Positions 8,629 to 16,787 of a DNA stretch of 64,000 nucleotides are shown here, one piece after another. The stretch lies in contig NZ_WWCT01000015.1 of assembly GCF_009857605.1 (NCBI RefSeq), forward strand, positions 62,001-126,000. Direction: 5' to 3'. Position numbers and translations under genes: made by a program. The number at the start of each line of letters is the position of its first letter. The stretch's first letter is position 1. Origin of the DNA: Duganella levis (GTDB taxonomy: Bacteria; Pseudomonadota; Gammaproteobacteria; Burkholderiales; Burkholderiaceae_D). The notes under the pieces are model-generated. The model ran no database searches. It saw only the letters and a program-made list of their open reading frames with translations, and was not told where the DNA came from.

Positions 8629-9189
8629 ATGAGCCAAGATCACACCAGTTATGAAGGGCACGCGTGGTTCACGCTGTCCGGCGACGTTAACAGCGATATG
8701 GTCCGCCGCGTGTTTGACGCCGTTGCCGATATGACCGAGGACCGTATTACCACGGCCCACATCCTGATCCAGTCCAACGGCGGCTATGTCAGCGACGGTA
8801 TTTGTCTGTACAACTACCTGAGCAAGCTGCCGATCAAGATCATCACCTACAACGCCGGCGCAGTAGCGTCGATTGCAGTGATCCTGTATCTGGCCGGTTC
8901 CGAGCGCTATGCCAGCGACACTGCGCGCTTCATGGTGCACAAGTCGCACGCCAGCGCGCCGCACGGCGCACGGCCGGACGCGCTGCGCATCATCGTCGAG
9001 GGCTTGCAGGCGGACGACGCCCGCACCGAGCAAATCCTGCGCAACCATGTGCAGCTGAGCGACGACAACTGGCGCACGCACGAATATTCGGACCTGCACC
9101 TGACGGCGGCCGAAGCGTTGAAAGTGGGATTGGTGAGCGGGGTGGAAGACTTTGTGCCGCCTGCCGGGCAGCGGGTGGCCAACATCTAA
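8629..9189 (+). CDS. ClpP-like serine protease family protein, 186 aa
   Basis: A ClpP/crotonase-fold protein of the ClpP/TepA-like type. Visible features are the oxyanion segment QSNGGYVSDG, a candidate nucleophile S81 in NAGAVASIAVILYLAGS, candidate base H104 in ARFMVHKSHAS, and D155 just before LHLTAAEALKVGLV, which matches the acid position of the ClpP triad. No propeptide or signal peptide is evident. Unlike the housekeeping clpP it is not next to clpX or tig, so it is a second, orphan ClpP-like protein whose unfoldase partner and substrate are unknown. It is divergent from the riboswitch-gcv operon. Confidence 0.85.
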   Translation: MSQDHTSYEGHAWFTLSGDVNSDMVRRVFDAVADMTEDRITTAHILIQSNGGYVSDGICLYNYLSKLPIKIITYNAGAVASIAVILYLAGSERYASDTARFMVHKSHASAPHGARPDALRIIVEGLQADDARTEQILRNHVQLSDDNWRTHEYSDLHLTAAEALKVGLVSGVEDFVPPAGQRVANI

Positions 9190-9242
9190 CGCTTGCCGGC
9201 GATGCGGCGCGTCTGGCGCCGCATGTACCGCTGATTGTCTAC

Positions 9243-9446
9243 TTAGCGGTTGCCGGACTGCTTGTTGCCGTCATTTTTGTGGCTTTGACGGCCTGCTTCA
9301 ACGTGCTGCTCATGGGTGCCGCCCTGGGTGCCGCTGCGCGCGCCGCTGGACGAACCTGCGGTGCCCGATTGCTTGTTGCTCTGGTTCGAGCCTTGTTTCG
9401 AGCTCTGGTTGCTACTGTTGCTGCTGCCTTTTTGGTTCGAGTTCAT
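9243..9446 (-). CDS. small Ser/Asn/Gln/Gly-rich protein, degenerate KGG-type stress protein
   Basis: A 67-residue, extremely hydrophilic protein with no hydrophobic core. The N-terminal half is a low-complexity S/N/Q/K/G tract; the C-terminal half has HEQHVEAGRQSHKNDGNKQSG. That segment recalls the EAGRKGGQ repeat of general-stress KGG-repeat (con-10/YciG-like) proteins but has lost the KGG core. A GGA-containing ribosome binding site precedes the ATG at 9446. Probably intrinsically disordered. Function is inferred only from this weak resemblance. Confidence 0.5.
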   Translation of the reverse strand: MNSNQKGSSNSSNQSSKQGSNQSNKQSGTAGSSSGARSGTQGGTHEQHVEAGRQSHKNDGNKQSGNR

Positions 9447-9538
9447 TTTGATTCCTTTGATAAAGTGAAAAGAACGTACTCGCCGGAATCACCTTGGCGT
9501 GGATGCTGAGGCGTTTCCGGTGACGTCATGATGCGGCG

Positions 9539-9596
9539 AGCAAGGCTGGGTCGGTATCGGAATACTCCTTGGTGGCTTGTAGGAGCATGCCTTGCT
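9539..9596. other. nested inverted repeat between chemoreceptor and KGG-like gene
   Basis: AGCAAGGC (9539-9546) pairs with GCCTTGCT (9589-9596), and inside it CTCCT (9565-9569) pairs with AGGAG (9581-9585). It lies just after the stop of the minus-strand chemoreceptor gene. No U-tract follows, so it is a candidate 3'-end processing or rho-dependent structure rather than an intrinsic terminator. Confidence 0.35.
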
Positions 9597-9602
9597 GGCA
9601 AA

Positions 9603-11096
9603 TTAAAACTCTTCCCATTCCACCGGCTGTTGCGGCTGCTGCGCTGCGCGTGGCGGGCGGGATAGGGCGCCTGGCCCGGGGCGCTTGGGTGGCGCTGATC
9701 GCGGCGAGGGCTGTGCGGGTGGCAAGGTCGCGGCAGGCTTGGCAGGTGCCACTGGCGTGGTCGCTGGCGTGGCCGGTGTGTCAGGCGCGGCAAACAGGCT
9801 GATCGCATCGCCCAGCTTGCCGGTTTCGGCGCGCATGGAGGCGGCCGCCACAGCGGCCTGGCCGACCAGCGTGGCATTCTGCTGCGTGGCCTGATCCATC
9901 GCTAGAATCGCCTGGTTGACCTGTTCCAGCCCGGCAGTCTGCTCGGCGCTGGCGGCGGCAATCTCGCCGATCAGGCCGGTCACCTGCTTGACGCTGCCAA
10001 CCACCTCATCCATGGTCTTGCGCGCCTGATCGGCCAGTTGCGTGCCGCGTGCCACCTTGTCGACCGAATCGTCGATCAGCTCCTTGATTTCCTTGGCCGC
10101 CGCCGCTGAGCGCTGCGCCAGATTGCGCACTTCCGAGGCCACCACAGCAAAACCACGCCCCTGTTCGCCGGCGCGGGCTGCTTCCACCGCCGCATTCAAG
10201 GCCAGGATATTGGTCTGAAAAGCAATGCCGTCAATCACGCCGATGATTTCCGCAATCTTGCGCGAGCTGTCGTTGATCGAGGCCATGGTGCCCACCACCT
10301 GCTCCACGTCATTGCCGCCACGCACCGCCACGGCCGACGCCGACAGCGCCAGCTTGTTGGCCTCCACTGCGTGGCCGGCATTCTGGCGCACGGTGGCGGT
10401 AAGCTGCTCCATCGAAGAAGCAGTCTCCTCCAGCGCCGACGCCTGCTGCTCGGTGCGCGCCGACAAGTCCTGGTTGCCGTCAGCAATTTCAGTCGCCGCG
10501 CCGCCGATCGCCCGCGCGCCGTGCTGCACCTGGCAGACGATGGCCTGCAAGCTGTCGTTCATATGTTGCATGGCGCGCAGCAGCTTGCCGGTCTGGTTGT
10601 CCGGCTGTGGCGCGATTTGCGTGCCGAGGTCGCCACCGGCGATGCGTTGCGCCACCAGCATCGCCTGCTGCAACGGCGCCGAAATCGAGCGCGCCGTCCA
10701 CAGGGCCATCAGGGCGCCGCCAGCCACGGCCAGGAACAGCAGGCTATAGGTCGTGACGCGGGCGCTGGCGTACAATTCATCGGTCTGCCGCGTGGCTTCC
10801 TGACTGGATTGAATGGCCGATACCAGCAGCTGGCTGAGTTGGGTATTTAGCGCGCGGGCTTGCTGCAATTGGGCTTCCGGCGATGGCGTCGCGCCTTCGC
10901 TGAGCAGCGCTTCGTTGCGTTTGGCCAGCGCCGTCATGGTTTGCGGCAGCCACTTGCCGGCCAGTTCCGCCGACGCATGGTTGATCGCGCTGATGCGGGA
11001 CAGCGCGCTCAGCCCCAGCAGCGCTGTCAGGCTGAGCACGACAGCGAAGGCAGCCAGCAGCTTGCGGGATGTTTCCAGGTTGTGCAGGAATTTCAT
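9603..11096 (-). CDS. methyl-accepting chemotaxis protein with shortened sensor and CheR-docking tail
   Basis: A 497-residue chemoreceptor. The ATG at 11096 is chosen because AAGGA lies at suitable distance; the ATG at 11102 overlaps it. TM1 is about 12-33; the periplasmic part is only about 80 residues (36-115), roughly half a usual four-helix bundle; TM2 is about 116-134; HAMP and the signalling domain follow. The tip is canonical ([20 protein letters not shown]). Methylation-helix segments [18 protein letters not shown] and the partner helix are present. A Pro/Ala-rich linker of about 60 residues ends in EWEEF, matching the xWxxF pentapeptide that tethers CheR and CheB. It is divergent from the DUF1631 gene. 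Confidence 0.93.
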   Translation of the reverse strand: MKFLHNLETSRKLLAAFAVVLSLTALLGLSALSRISAINHASAELAGKWLPQTMTALAKRNEALLSEGATPSPEAQLQQARALNTQLSQLLVSAIQSSQEATRQTDELYASARVTTYSLLFLAVAGGALMALWTARSISAPLQQAMLVAQRIAGGDLGTQIAPQPDNQTGKLLRAMQHMNDSLQAIVCQVQHGARAIGGAATEIADGNQDLSARTEQQASALEETASSMEQLTATVRQNAGHAVEANKLALSASAVAVRGGNDVEQVVGTMASINDSSRKIAEIIGVIDGIAFQTNILALNAAVEAARAGEQGRGFAVVASEVRNLAQRSAAAAKEIKELIDDSVDKVARGTQLADQARKTMDEVVGSVKQVTGLIGEIAAASAEQTAGLEQVNQAILAMDQATQQNATLVGQAAVAAASMRAETGKLGDAISLFAAPDTPATPATTPVAPAKPAATLPPAQPSPRSAPPKRPGPGALSRPPRAAQQPQQPVEWEEF

Positions 11097-11272
11097 GGGC
11101 ATCCTTGGTGGACGGTAGAGGGAGTTTTTTATCTTAGGGAAACTGCAAGCTTGCCTGTTGAGCCGTCGCAAAATACACAAAAAATTGCATATTCTTGGCT
11201 TCTTGGTATTGCTTGATGGAAATATCATGTGACAATGTAGTGGACAGTTGATTTCATTCATCAGGCACACCC

Positions 11273-13762
11273 ATGGTTGCATCTCCAACAACGCCCGCAG
11301 CACCGAAAAAGACGGTGTCGCCGCGTCACGCCTTGTTGGAGGAGCTGATTGGGATTGCGGTCAAGCACGCCGGTGATCAGTATCTGGAGTTGGCCAACAA
11401 GCTGGCCGGGGCGTTGATTGATGCGACGGATGGCGATACGCGGCTGATCCAGCAGCGCATTCGCGCCGGCAACCAGCTGCGCAATCGGAATTTTGCGTTT
11501 TTACATCTGGCGACTAGTTCGCTGGAGAAGGCGCTGCGACGCGAGATCGCGGAGTTGGCGCCGGCCGTCAAGCGGGTGGCGCGCAGTGCGGACCAGCCGC
11601 TGTCGCTGGTGCCGTTCGAGGAAATGGATAACCAGGTCGCGCTGGGCGGCGTCAGCAAGCCGTTCGAGGTGTTGCATGCGGATGCCTTGCAGACGCTGAA
11701 TGTGCGGCTGGCGTTTTTGCTGGATCGCGATATTTTGCGACTGAGCCAGAATCCGTTTCGGCCGGCGGTGTTTCTCGAAGCCTTGCAGCAGGCCTGGACA
11801 GAATTTGATCCGGAGGAAGCGTCGGCAGGGCTGTTGCAGCCGTGGATCAAGCCGGAGATGTTCATTGCACTGGGGCCGATGCTGGAGGCGTTGAGTCTGG
11901 CTTTGCAGAGTAGCGGCGTGCTGCCGAGCGGCACGGATGGCTACAAGCGCCGCAAGCTGGATGGCGGAACGACCAAGACGAAAACCAATCAGGCGGCGCT
12001 GGCGCAGCAGCTAAGGCAGTTTTTTGCGTCCAGCGACGTGGCGGGATCGGCGGCGGGACAGATTGTGGACGGCATCGCCAGTGGCATGCTGCACGCCGGC
12101 GGCGTCGACCTGACGATACCGGATCTGCCCGCTGCCGCGCTGGCGGCCGGCAGCACGTGGACGCCCAACGCCGCAGCGCCAGCCACGCGCGGCCAGGCGG
12201 TCGGCACGGCCGCGATCGCCGGCATGAGTGCCGCTCAGTCGGGCTTGCAGGCCTTCAGCAGGGGCATCCAGCCGGGCGCGCAAGTTGGCGGCTGGGCACA
12301 AGGCGCGGCGCAGGGCTTCCATGCCGGTGGTTTGCCAAACGAAACCGCCCAGCGGCTGGCGCAAGTCGACGCCAAGCAGCCCTTGCTGGCCTACCTCGCT
12401 GAACTGCAAAAAGCCGTACCCTACGAATCCATCGGCAACCTGGCGGCCGTCACCGGCGGCACGGCGCCAGCGTCTGCATCTGCGCAGGCCACGCCGGCCG
12501 GAAACATCTTCTACCTGCCGACCCTCAAGCAAAGCATGCCGCAAGGCAGCCTGACGCGCGCCGACGAATCCACGATCGACCTGCTGTCCGCCGTCTTCGA
12601 CACTGTCTTCAGTGACCAAAGCATCTCGCCGGAAATCCGCGAACTGATCCGCTTCCTGCAAATCCCGGTCCTGAAAGCCGCCCTGGTCGACAAAAACTTC
12701 TTCTTCCAAGAAGCCCACCCGGCGCGCCGCCTGCTGGAACTGCTGTCGCGCATGGTCTGGGAGCAGCGCAAAGGCCCGGACGATCCGCTGTTTCAGGCCA
12801 TGCAACGCAGCGTCGACCGCGTCGGCCGCGACTATGAGCAAGAACTGTCGGTCTTCACCGAAGCCGTCAACGAGCTGGAAGCGTCGATCCAGGCGGAAGA
12901 GAAAGCCGCCGCCGTCGCCATCGCCGCCCCCATCGCTGCCGCGCTCAAGCAGGAAAAGATGGCCGAGTCGAACAAGCTGGCCGAGAACGCTGTCGCCTTG
13001 CGCATCGGTACCGGGGAAGTCATCGCCGTGGTGGAAGCCTTCCTCGAACAGCGCTGGACCTCGGTGCTGACCATCGCCTACAGCATCGAAGACGACAAGC
13101 CCGGCGCCGTCAACAACGCCACCAAAACCATGGACGACCTGATCTGGAGCGTGCGTCCCAAGCTAACGCCCGACGACCGCAAGCAACTGATCGCCAAGCT
13201 GCCGGGGCTCTTGTCCGCGCTGAATAAATGGTTGGATGTTATCAAATGGCAGGATGCCGATCGCCTGCAATTCTTTGCCGAGCTGGCCGAATGCCACGCC
13301 TCGATCGTCCGCGCGCCGCTGGAAATGTCGCCCGAACGGCAGGTGGAAATCGCCATGCAAGTCGCCCAGCAGGCCGCCGAGCGCCGGTTGGCGCTGCAAG
13401 CCAAGGCCGAAGCCGAGGCTGCGGCCGACCACCAGACCGCGCCGCCAGCCGAAGAGGACGATGCCCTGATCGAAGTGGACAGCCTCACGCGCGGCATGTG
13501 GCTGGCGTTTGAGCAGGAAGACGGCAGCAGCCGCAAAGTCAAACTGGCGTGGATCAGCCCGCGCCGCACGCTGTACATCTTCTCGACCGCCGCGCGGCAG
13601 GAAGCCTTCTCCATGTCGGGCGACGACCTGATCCGCCGCTTCCGCGACGGCAGTGCCCAGGTCGCGCGCGCAGAAGGCGTGGTCGCCGTGGCACTCTCGC
13701 AAGCCCTGTCCCGCGGCGCCGACAACGACGCCGCCATCGCCACCCCGGCGGCCGCTGGCTAA
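11273..13762 (+). CDS. DUF1631 family protein, 829 aa
   Basis: A large cytoplasmic protein of the DUF1631 family, found widely in beta- and gammaproteobacteria (members are sometimes mislabelled thymidine phosphorylase). Family features are the N-terminal [14 protein letters not shown] segment, the [16 protein letters not shown] helix, a low-complexity Gly/Ala linker (about 270-360), a helical middle with [10 protein letters not shown] and a long [24 protein letters not shown] helix. The C-terminal barrel-like segment [25 protein letters not shown] resembles the PilZ-like end of this family. Its stop interlocks with that of the convergent LysE-family gene. The biochemical role is unknown. Confidence 0.88.
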   Translation: MVASPTTPAAPKKTVSPRHALLEELIGIAVKHAGDQYLELANKLAGALIDATDGDTRLIQQRIRAGNQLRNRNFAFLHLATSSLEKALRREIAELAPAVKRVARSADQPLSLVPFEEMDNQVALGGVSKPFEVLHADALQTLNVRLAFLLDRDILRLSQNPFRPAVFLEALQQAWTEFDPEEASAGLLQPWIKPEMFIALGPMLEALSLALQSSGVLPSGTDGYKRRKLDGGTTKTKTNQAALAQQLRQFFASSDVAGSAAGQIVDGIASGMLHAGGVDLTIPDLPAAALAAGSTWTPNAAAPATRGQAVGTAAIAGMSAAQSGLQAFSRGIQPGAQVGGWAQGAAQGFHAGGLPNETAQRLAQVDAKQPLLAYLAELQKAVPYESIGNLAAVTGGTAPASASAQATPAGNIFYLPTLKQSMPQGSLTRADESTIDLLSAVFDTVFSDQSISPEIRELIRFLQIPVLKAALVDKNFFFQEAHPARRLLELLSRMVWEQRKGPDDPLFQAMQRSVDRVGRDYEQELSVFTEAVNELEASIQAEEKAAAVAIAAPIAAALKQEKMAESNKLAENAVALRIGTGEVIAVVEAFLEQRWTSVLTIAYSIEDDKPGAVNNATKTMDDLIWSVRPKLTPDDRKQLIAKLPGLLSALNKWLDVIKWQDADRLQFFAELAECHASIVRAPLEMSPERQVEIAMQVAQQAAERRLALQAKAEAEAAADHQTAPPAEEDDALIEVDSLTRGMWLAFEQEDGSSRKVKLAWISPRRTLYIFSTAARQEAFSMSGDDLIRRFRDGSAQVARAEGVVAVALSQALSRGADNDAAIATPAAAG

Positions 13763-14391
13763 CGTACGGCCAACAGCGCGCCGCCCATTCCCATGAACAC
13801 TACCGCCGTGCTGCGGCCGGCCAGACGGCGGCGGCTTGCGCTGGCTGCCACATTTCGCGTCAGCCATGCCGCGCAACTGACGTAAAAGAAATGCGATACC
13901 AGCGTGCAGATCGTGAACGTCGACGTCAGCAACAGAAAACGATGCAGGTCGATATGGTCATGCGGCATAAACTGCGGGAACACGGCGGTGAAGAACAGGA
14001 TCGCCTTCGGATTGCTGACCGCGATCAGCAATCCTGAGCGAAACGTTTTGAATCGGCTTTGCTCCATTGGCTGCGTCGCCTGTGTGGTAGCCGGCGCGCC
14101 GGCGTTGCGCCAGGCCTTGATGCCGAGATACACGAGATACGCCGCGCCCGCTACTTTCAGCAGTCCGAACGCCAGCGCGGATGCTTGCAACACCAGGCCC
14201 AATCCGGTTGCCGCTATCGTTGCGACGATAAATACGCCCAGCGCGTTGCCTGCGGAACTGTAAAGCGCGCGGTGCGCGCCCTGGCTGGACGCAGTGGAAA
14301 TCGCCATCAACACGCCAGGCCCAGGGCTGAACGCCGCAGCCAACGATACCGACAGAAACAGCAGCCAGGTCGAAAAATCCATCTCGGTCAC
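13759..14391 (-). CDS. LysE/RhtB family amino-acid exporter
   Basis: A 210-residue inner-membrane exporter with about six helices. It has the family's N-terminal signature SPGPGVLMAISTASSQGAHRALYSSAGNALG, the KVAGAAYLVYLGIKAWRN helix, and a central FRSGLLIAVSNPKAILFFTAVFPQF motif (NPKAxLFF is diagnostic). Substrate is likely an amino acid or a derivative but cannot be named. It is divergent from a LysR-type regulator gene, a common arrangement in which the regulator controls the exporter. Confidence 0.92.
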   Translation of the reverse strand: MTEMDFSTWLLFLSVSLAAAFSPGPGVLMAISTASSQGAHRALYSSAGNALGVFIVATIAATGLGLVLQASALAFGLLKVAGAAYLVYLGIKAWRNAGAPATTQATQPMEQSRFKTFRSGLLIAVSNPKAILFFTAVFPQFMPHDHIDLHRFLLLTSTFTICTLVSHFFYVSCAAWLTRNVAASASRRRLAGRSTAVVFMGMGGALLAVR

Positions 14392-14444
14392 TCCGGAAAG
14401 AAAAAACTTAGTATCGTTTTAAACCGAGAAATTATAAATGCTCT

Positions 14445-14459
14445 AATATTTACAATATC
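14445..14459. promoter_or_regulatory. candidate LysR-type operator in divergent promoter region
   Basis: ATATT-TAC-AATAT is a perfect interrupted palindrome fitting the T-N11-A pattern of LysR boxes. It lies in the AT-rich 89-base gap between the divergent LysE-family and LysR-family genes, about 22 bases before the regulator start. Confidence 0.5.
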
Positions 14460-14480
14460 TTTAACTGGCGATTCACAATC

Positions 14481-15356
14481 ATGGACAGACTACGTAGCAT
14501 GGAAGTGTTCGTCGGCGTGGTGGATGCCGGCAGTTTTACGGCGGCTGCCAAGGTGTTCGAGATGTCGGTGGTCATGGTCGGCAAACATATCGCCGAACTG
14601 GAGCAGCGTCTCGGCACGCGGCTATTGAACCGCACCACGCGCCGGCAGAGCCTGACCGAAATCGGCGAGCAGTACTGCGAACAGTGCCGGCAGATCCTCG
14701 CCCACGTGCACAGTGCGGATTCGGGCGCGCTGGCCATGCGCAGCAGCGCGCGCGGCACGTTGCGGATCAGTGCCCCGGTCGCGTTTGGCAGCGCGTTGCT
14801 GGCGCCGAGCCTGCCTGATTACATGGCGGCCCATCCCGAAGTCAGCGTCGACCTGGAGTTGAGCGAACGCATCTCCGACGTGGTGGAAGAGGGGCTGGAC
14901 GCGGCCATTCGCATCGGCCGGCTGGAGGATTCGACCATGATTGCCCGGCCGCTTCAGCCTTACGGCATGGTGATCTGTGCCTCGCCAGCCTACCTGTCCC
15001 AACACGGCATGCCGGGCACGCCGGCCGATCTGGCCCATCACCAATGCCTGGATTTCCTGCATTGGCGGCGCGTGGTGCGCTGGCAGCTGAATACAAACGC
15101 CGCGCCCAAGCCTAGCCGGTTTCGTTCCAATAATGGCCAGGCCCTCAAGCAAATGGCGCTCAACGGTTTCGGGCTAGCGATGCTGGCGGAAATCGTCGTC
15201 GCCGAAGAGATTGCAGCCGGTCGCCTGGTGCCGGTCTTGCGCGACTTCATGCCGCCCATGCGGCCACTGCACCTGATTTATCCGCGTGGCCGGCAAGCCA
15301 CCCCCAAGCTAAACAGTTTTGTCGATTTTGTGGTGGCGCATTTCGGCCTGCCCTGA
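14481..15356 (+). CDS. LysR-family transcriptional regulator
   Basis: A 291-residue LTTR. The winged-helix domain is at residues 1-60 (MEVFVGVVDAGSFTAAAKVFEMSV then KHIAELEQRLGTRLLNRTTR), and the periplasmic-binding-like effector domain extends from about 90 to the end. The sequence (RTTRRQSLTEIGEQY, DLELSERISDVVEEGLDAAIRIG) matches the common CrgA-like LTTR subgroup. It is divergent from the exporter gene, which it probably regulates together with its own promoter. Its stop directly abuts the stop of the convergent GST gene. Confidence 0.93.
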   Translation: MDRLRSMEVFVGVVDAGSFTAAAKVFEMSVVMVGKHIAELEQRLGTRLLNRTTRRQSLTEIGEQYCEQCRQILAHVHSADSGALAMRSSARGTLRISAPVAFGSALLAPSLPDYMAAHPEVSVDLELSERISDVVEEGLDAAIRIGRLEDSTMIARPLQPYGMVICASPAYLSQHGMPGTPADLAHHQCLDFLHWRRVVRWQLNTNAAPKPSRFRSNNGQALKQMALNGFGLAMLAEIVVAEEIAAGRLVPVLRDFMPPMRPLHLIYPRGRQATPKLNSFVDFVVAHFGLP

Positions 15357-15956
15357 TTACGGCGTGCCGTTGGCGCCATGCAGCAGCCAGCCTGGGCGCT
15401 CGCCAAGCAGCTGGGCCCAGGCGGAGAGTGCCGGCAGGGCAGGACGCTCCATCGGCGTTGACAGCCAGCGGTTGAATGCCAGGCCCAGCACGATATCGGC
15501 CAGCGTGAAGTTGTCGCCTGCAACCCATCTTCCAGTATGCGAAAGTTGTGCATCGAGCAATTGCATCAGGCGGTTCCAATCCCTGATGCTGGCCGCAATC
15601 GTGGTCAAATCGGTGTGCGCCGCACTGCCGCGAACCAGTGCCATGAAGGCGTAGCGCCACGCCGTGTTCAGTTCGGTGGCCTGCCAGTCCATCCATTTTT
15701 CCACGTGGGCACGTGCCATTGGCTGAGCCGGCAGCAGATCGTGGCGAGCATGCTTGCTGGCCAGATAGCGGCAAATGGTATTCGACTCCCATAACACCTC
15801 ACCGCCGTCAACCACGACCGGTACCATGGCGTGAGGATTGAGGTGCTGCACATCCGTCCCGCTGGACGGTTTAAGTTGATATGAAACGCCGATTTCAGCG
15901 CAGGTCCACAATACTTTGCGGACATTGATGGAAGTGTCCTTGCCAAGAATGATCAT
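15357..15956 (-). CDS. glutathione S-transferase family protein
   Basis: A 199-residue cytosolic GST. The thioredoxin-like N-terminal domain contains KDTSINVRKVLWTCAEIGVSYQ and the cis-proline segment HAMVPVVVDGGEVLWESNTICRYLA, where the ES pair binds the glutathione gamma-glutamyl group. The helical C-terminal domain has the N-capping motif region AGDNFTLADIVLGLAFNRWL. Residues near the N terminus offer Ser in the first catalytic position (DTSIN). Substrate is unknown; the gene stands alone. Confidence 0.9.
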   Translation of the reverse strand: MIILGKDTSINVRKVLWTCAEIGVSYQLKPSSGTDVQHLNPHAMVPVVVDGGEVLWESNTICRYLASKHARHDLLPAQPMARAHVEKWMDWQATELNTAWRYAFMALVRGSAAHTDLTTIAASIRDWNRLMQLLDAQLSHTGRWVAGDNFTLADIVLGLAFNRWLSTPMERPALPALSAWAQLLGERPGWLLHGANGTP

Positions 15957-16064
15957 TTTTAAATTATTCTGTTTGCCCGTCTGTACTTTTTTACTTGAAC
16001 TTCACTTTTGTTGCGCTGCAATGAAGGCTAGAATGTTGTCATACGGTGAAATGGGAAAAGCACG

Positions 16065-16691
16065 ATGGTTTGGTGGCATTGGTTGAGTGTGATTGGCAGT
16101 CTGGCGGTGACCGGGCCGATTGGCGTGGCGATTCTGGCGTGGTTGCTGGCCGGGAAGTCCTGGCGGCTCACGGCCATCTGGCTGGCGCTGTTCGGCGTCG
16201 GCATGGCGCTGGTGGTGATTACCAAGATGGCGTTTATGGGCTGGGGCATTGGTGTGCAGTCGGTCGACTTTGCCGGCTTAAGCGGCCATGCCATGCGCGC
16301 TGCGGCCGTCTATCCGGTGGTCGGCTTCCTGATCACGCGCTCATCGCCGCAGTGGGCGCGGCAACTGGGTGCCGCTGCCGGCGTGGCGTTGGCCGTGCTG
16401 ATTGCCATGTCGCGCGTCTATGTCCATGACCATTCCAGTTCCGAGGCCATTACCGGCTGCATTCTTGGCCTGATGGTCGCGGCCGCCTTCATCTGGTATG
16501 CCAGCGGCGAAGGCCATCTGGCGCTGAGCCGCGTGCTGGCCGTGCTGTGCCTGCCCATCCTGCTGCTGGCGCCCCACGCGGAGCCGATCCCGGCCGAACT
16601 GTGGATTACCAAGGCCGCGCTCTACCTGTCCGGCCGCGACCAACCCTTTACCCGCGCCAGCTGGCATGCGCCACGGCCGCAGCTGCGCTAG
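16065..16691 (+). CDS. PAP2-family membrane phosphatase-like protein
   Basis: A 208-residue membrane protein with about five or six helices. It shows PAP2 motif 2 (SGHAMRAA) and motif 3 as SRVYVHDHSSSE, i.e. SR-x5-H-x3-E where Asp is usual. Motif 1 (K-x6-RP) is poor: K at TKMAF is present but no RP follows. The motifs fit a lipid-phosphate phosphatase or undecaprenyl-pyrophosphate phosphatase fold with reduced certainty of activity. The first TM starts right at the N terminus (WWHWLSVIGSLAVTGPIG). Confidence 0.75.
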   Translation: MVWWHWLSVIGSLAVTGPIGVAILAWLLAGKSWRLTAIWLALFGVGMALVVITKMAFMGWGIGVQSVDFAGLSGHAMRAAAVYPVVGFLITRSSPQWARQLGAAAGVALAVLIAMSRVYVHDHSSSEAITGCILGLMVAAAFIWYASGEGHLALSRVLAVLCLPILLLAPHAEPIPAELWITKAALYLSGRDQPFTRASWHAPRPQLR

Positions 16692-16787
16692 CCTGGGCAA
16701 CGGTGTAGCCCTATGCGTTTTCGGCCTGATATGATACGCAAAATGGTATTATTGTGAAATTTTACAGCCCACACACCAGATAACAAC

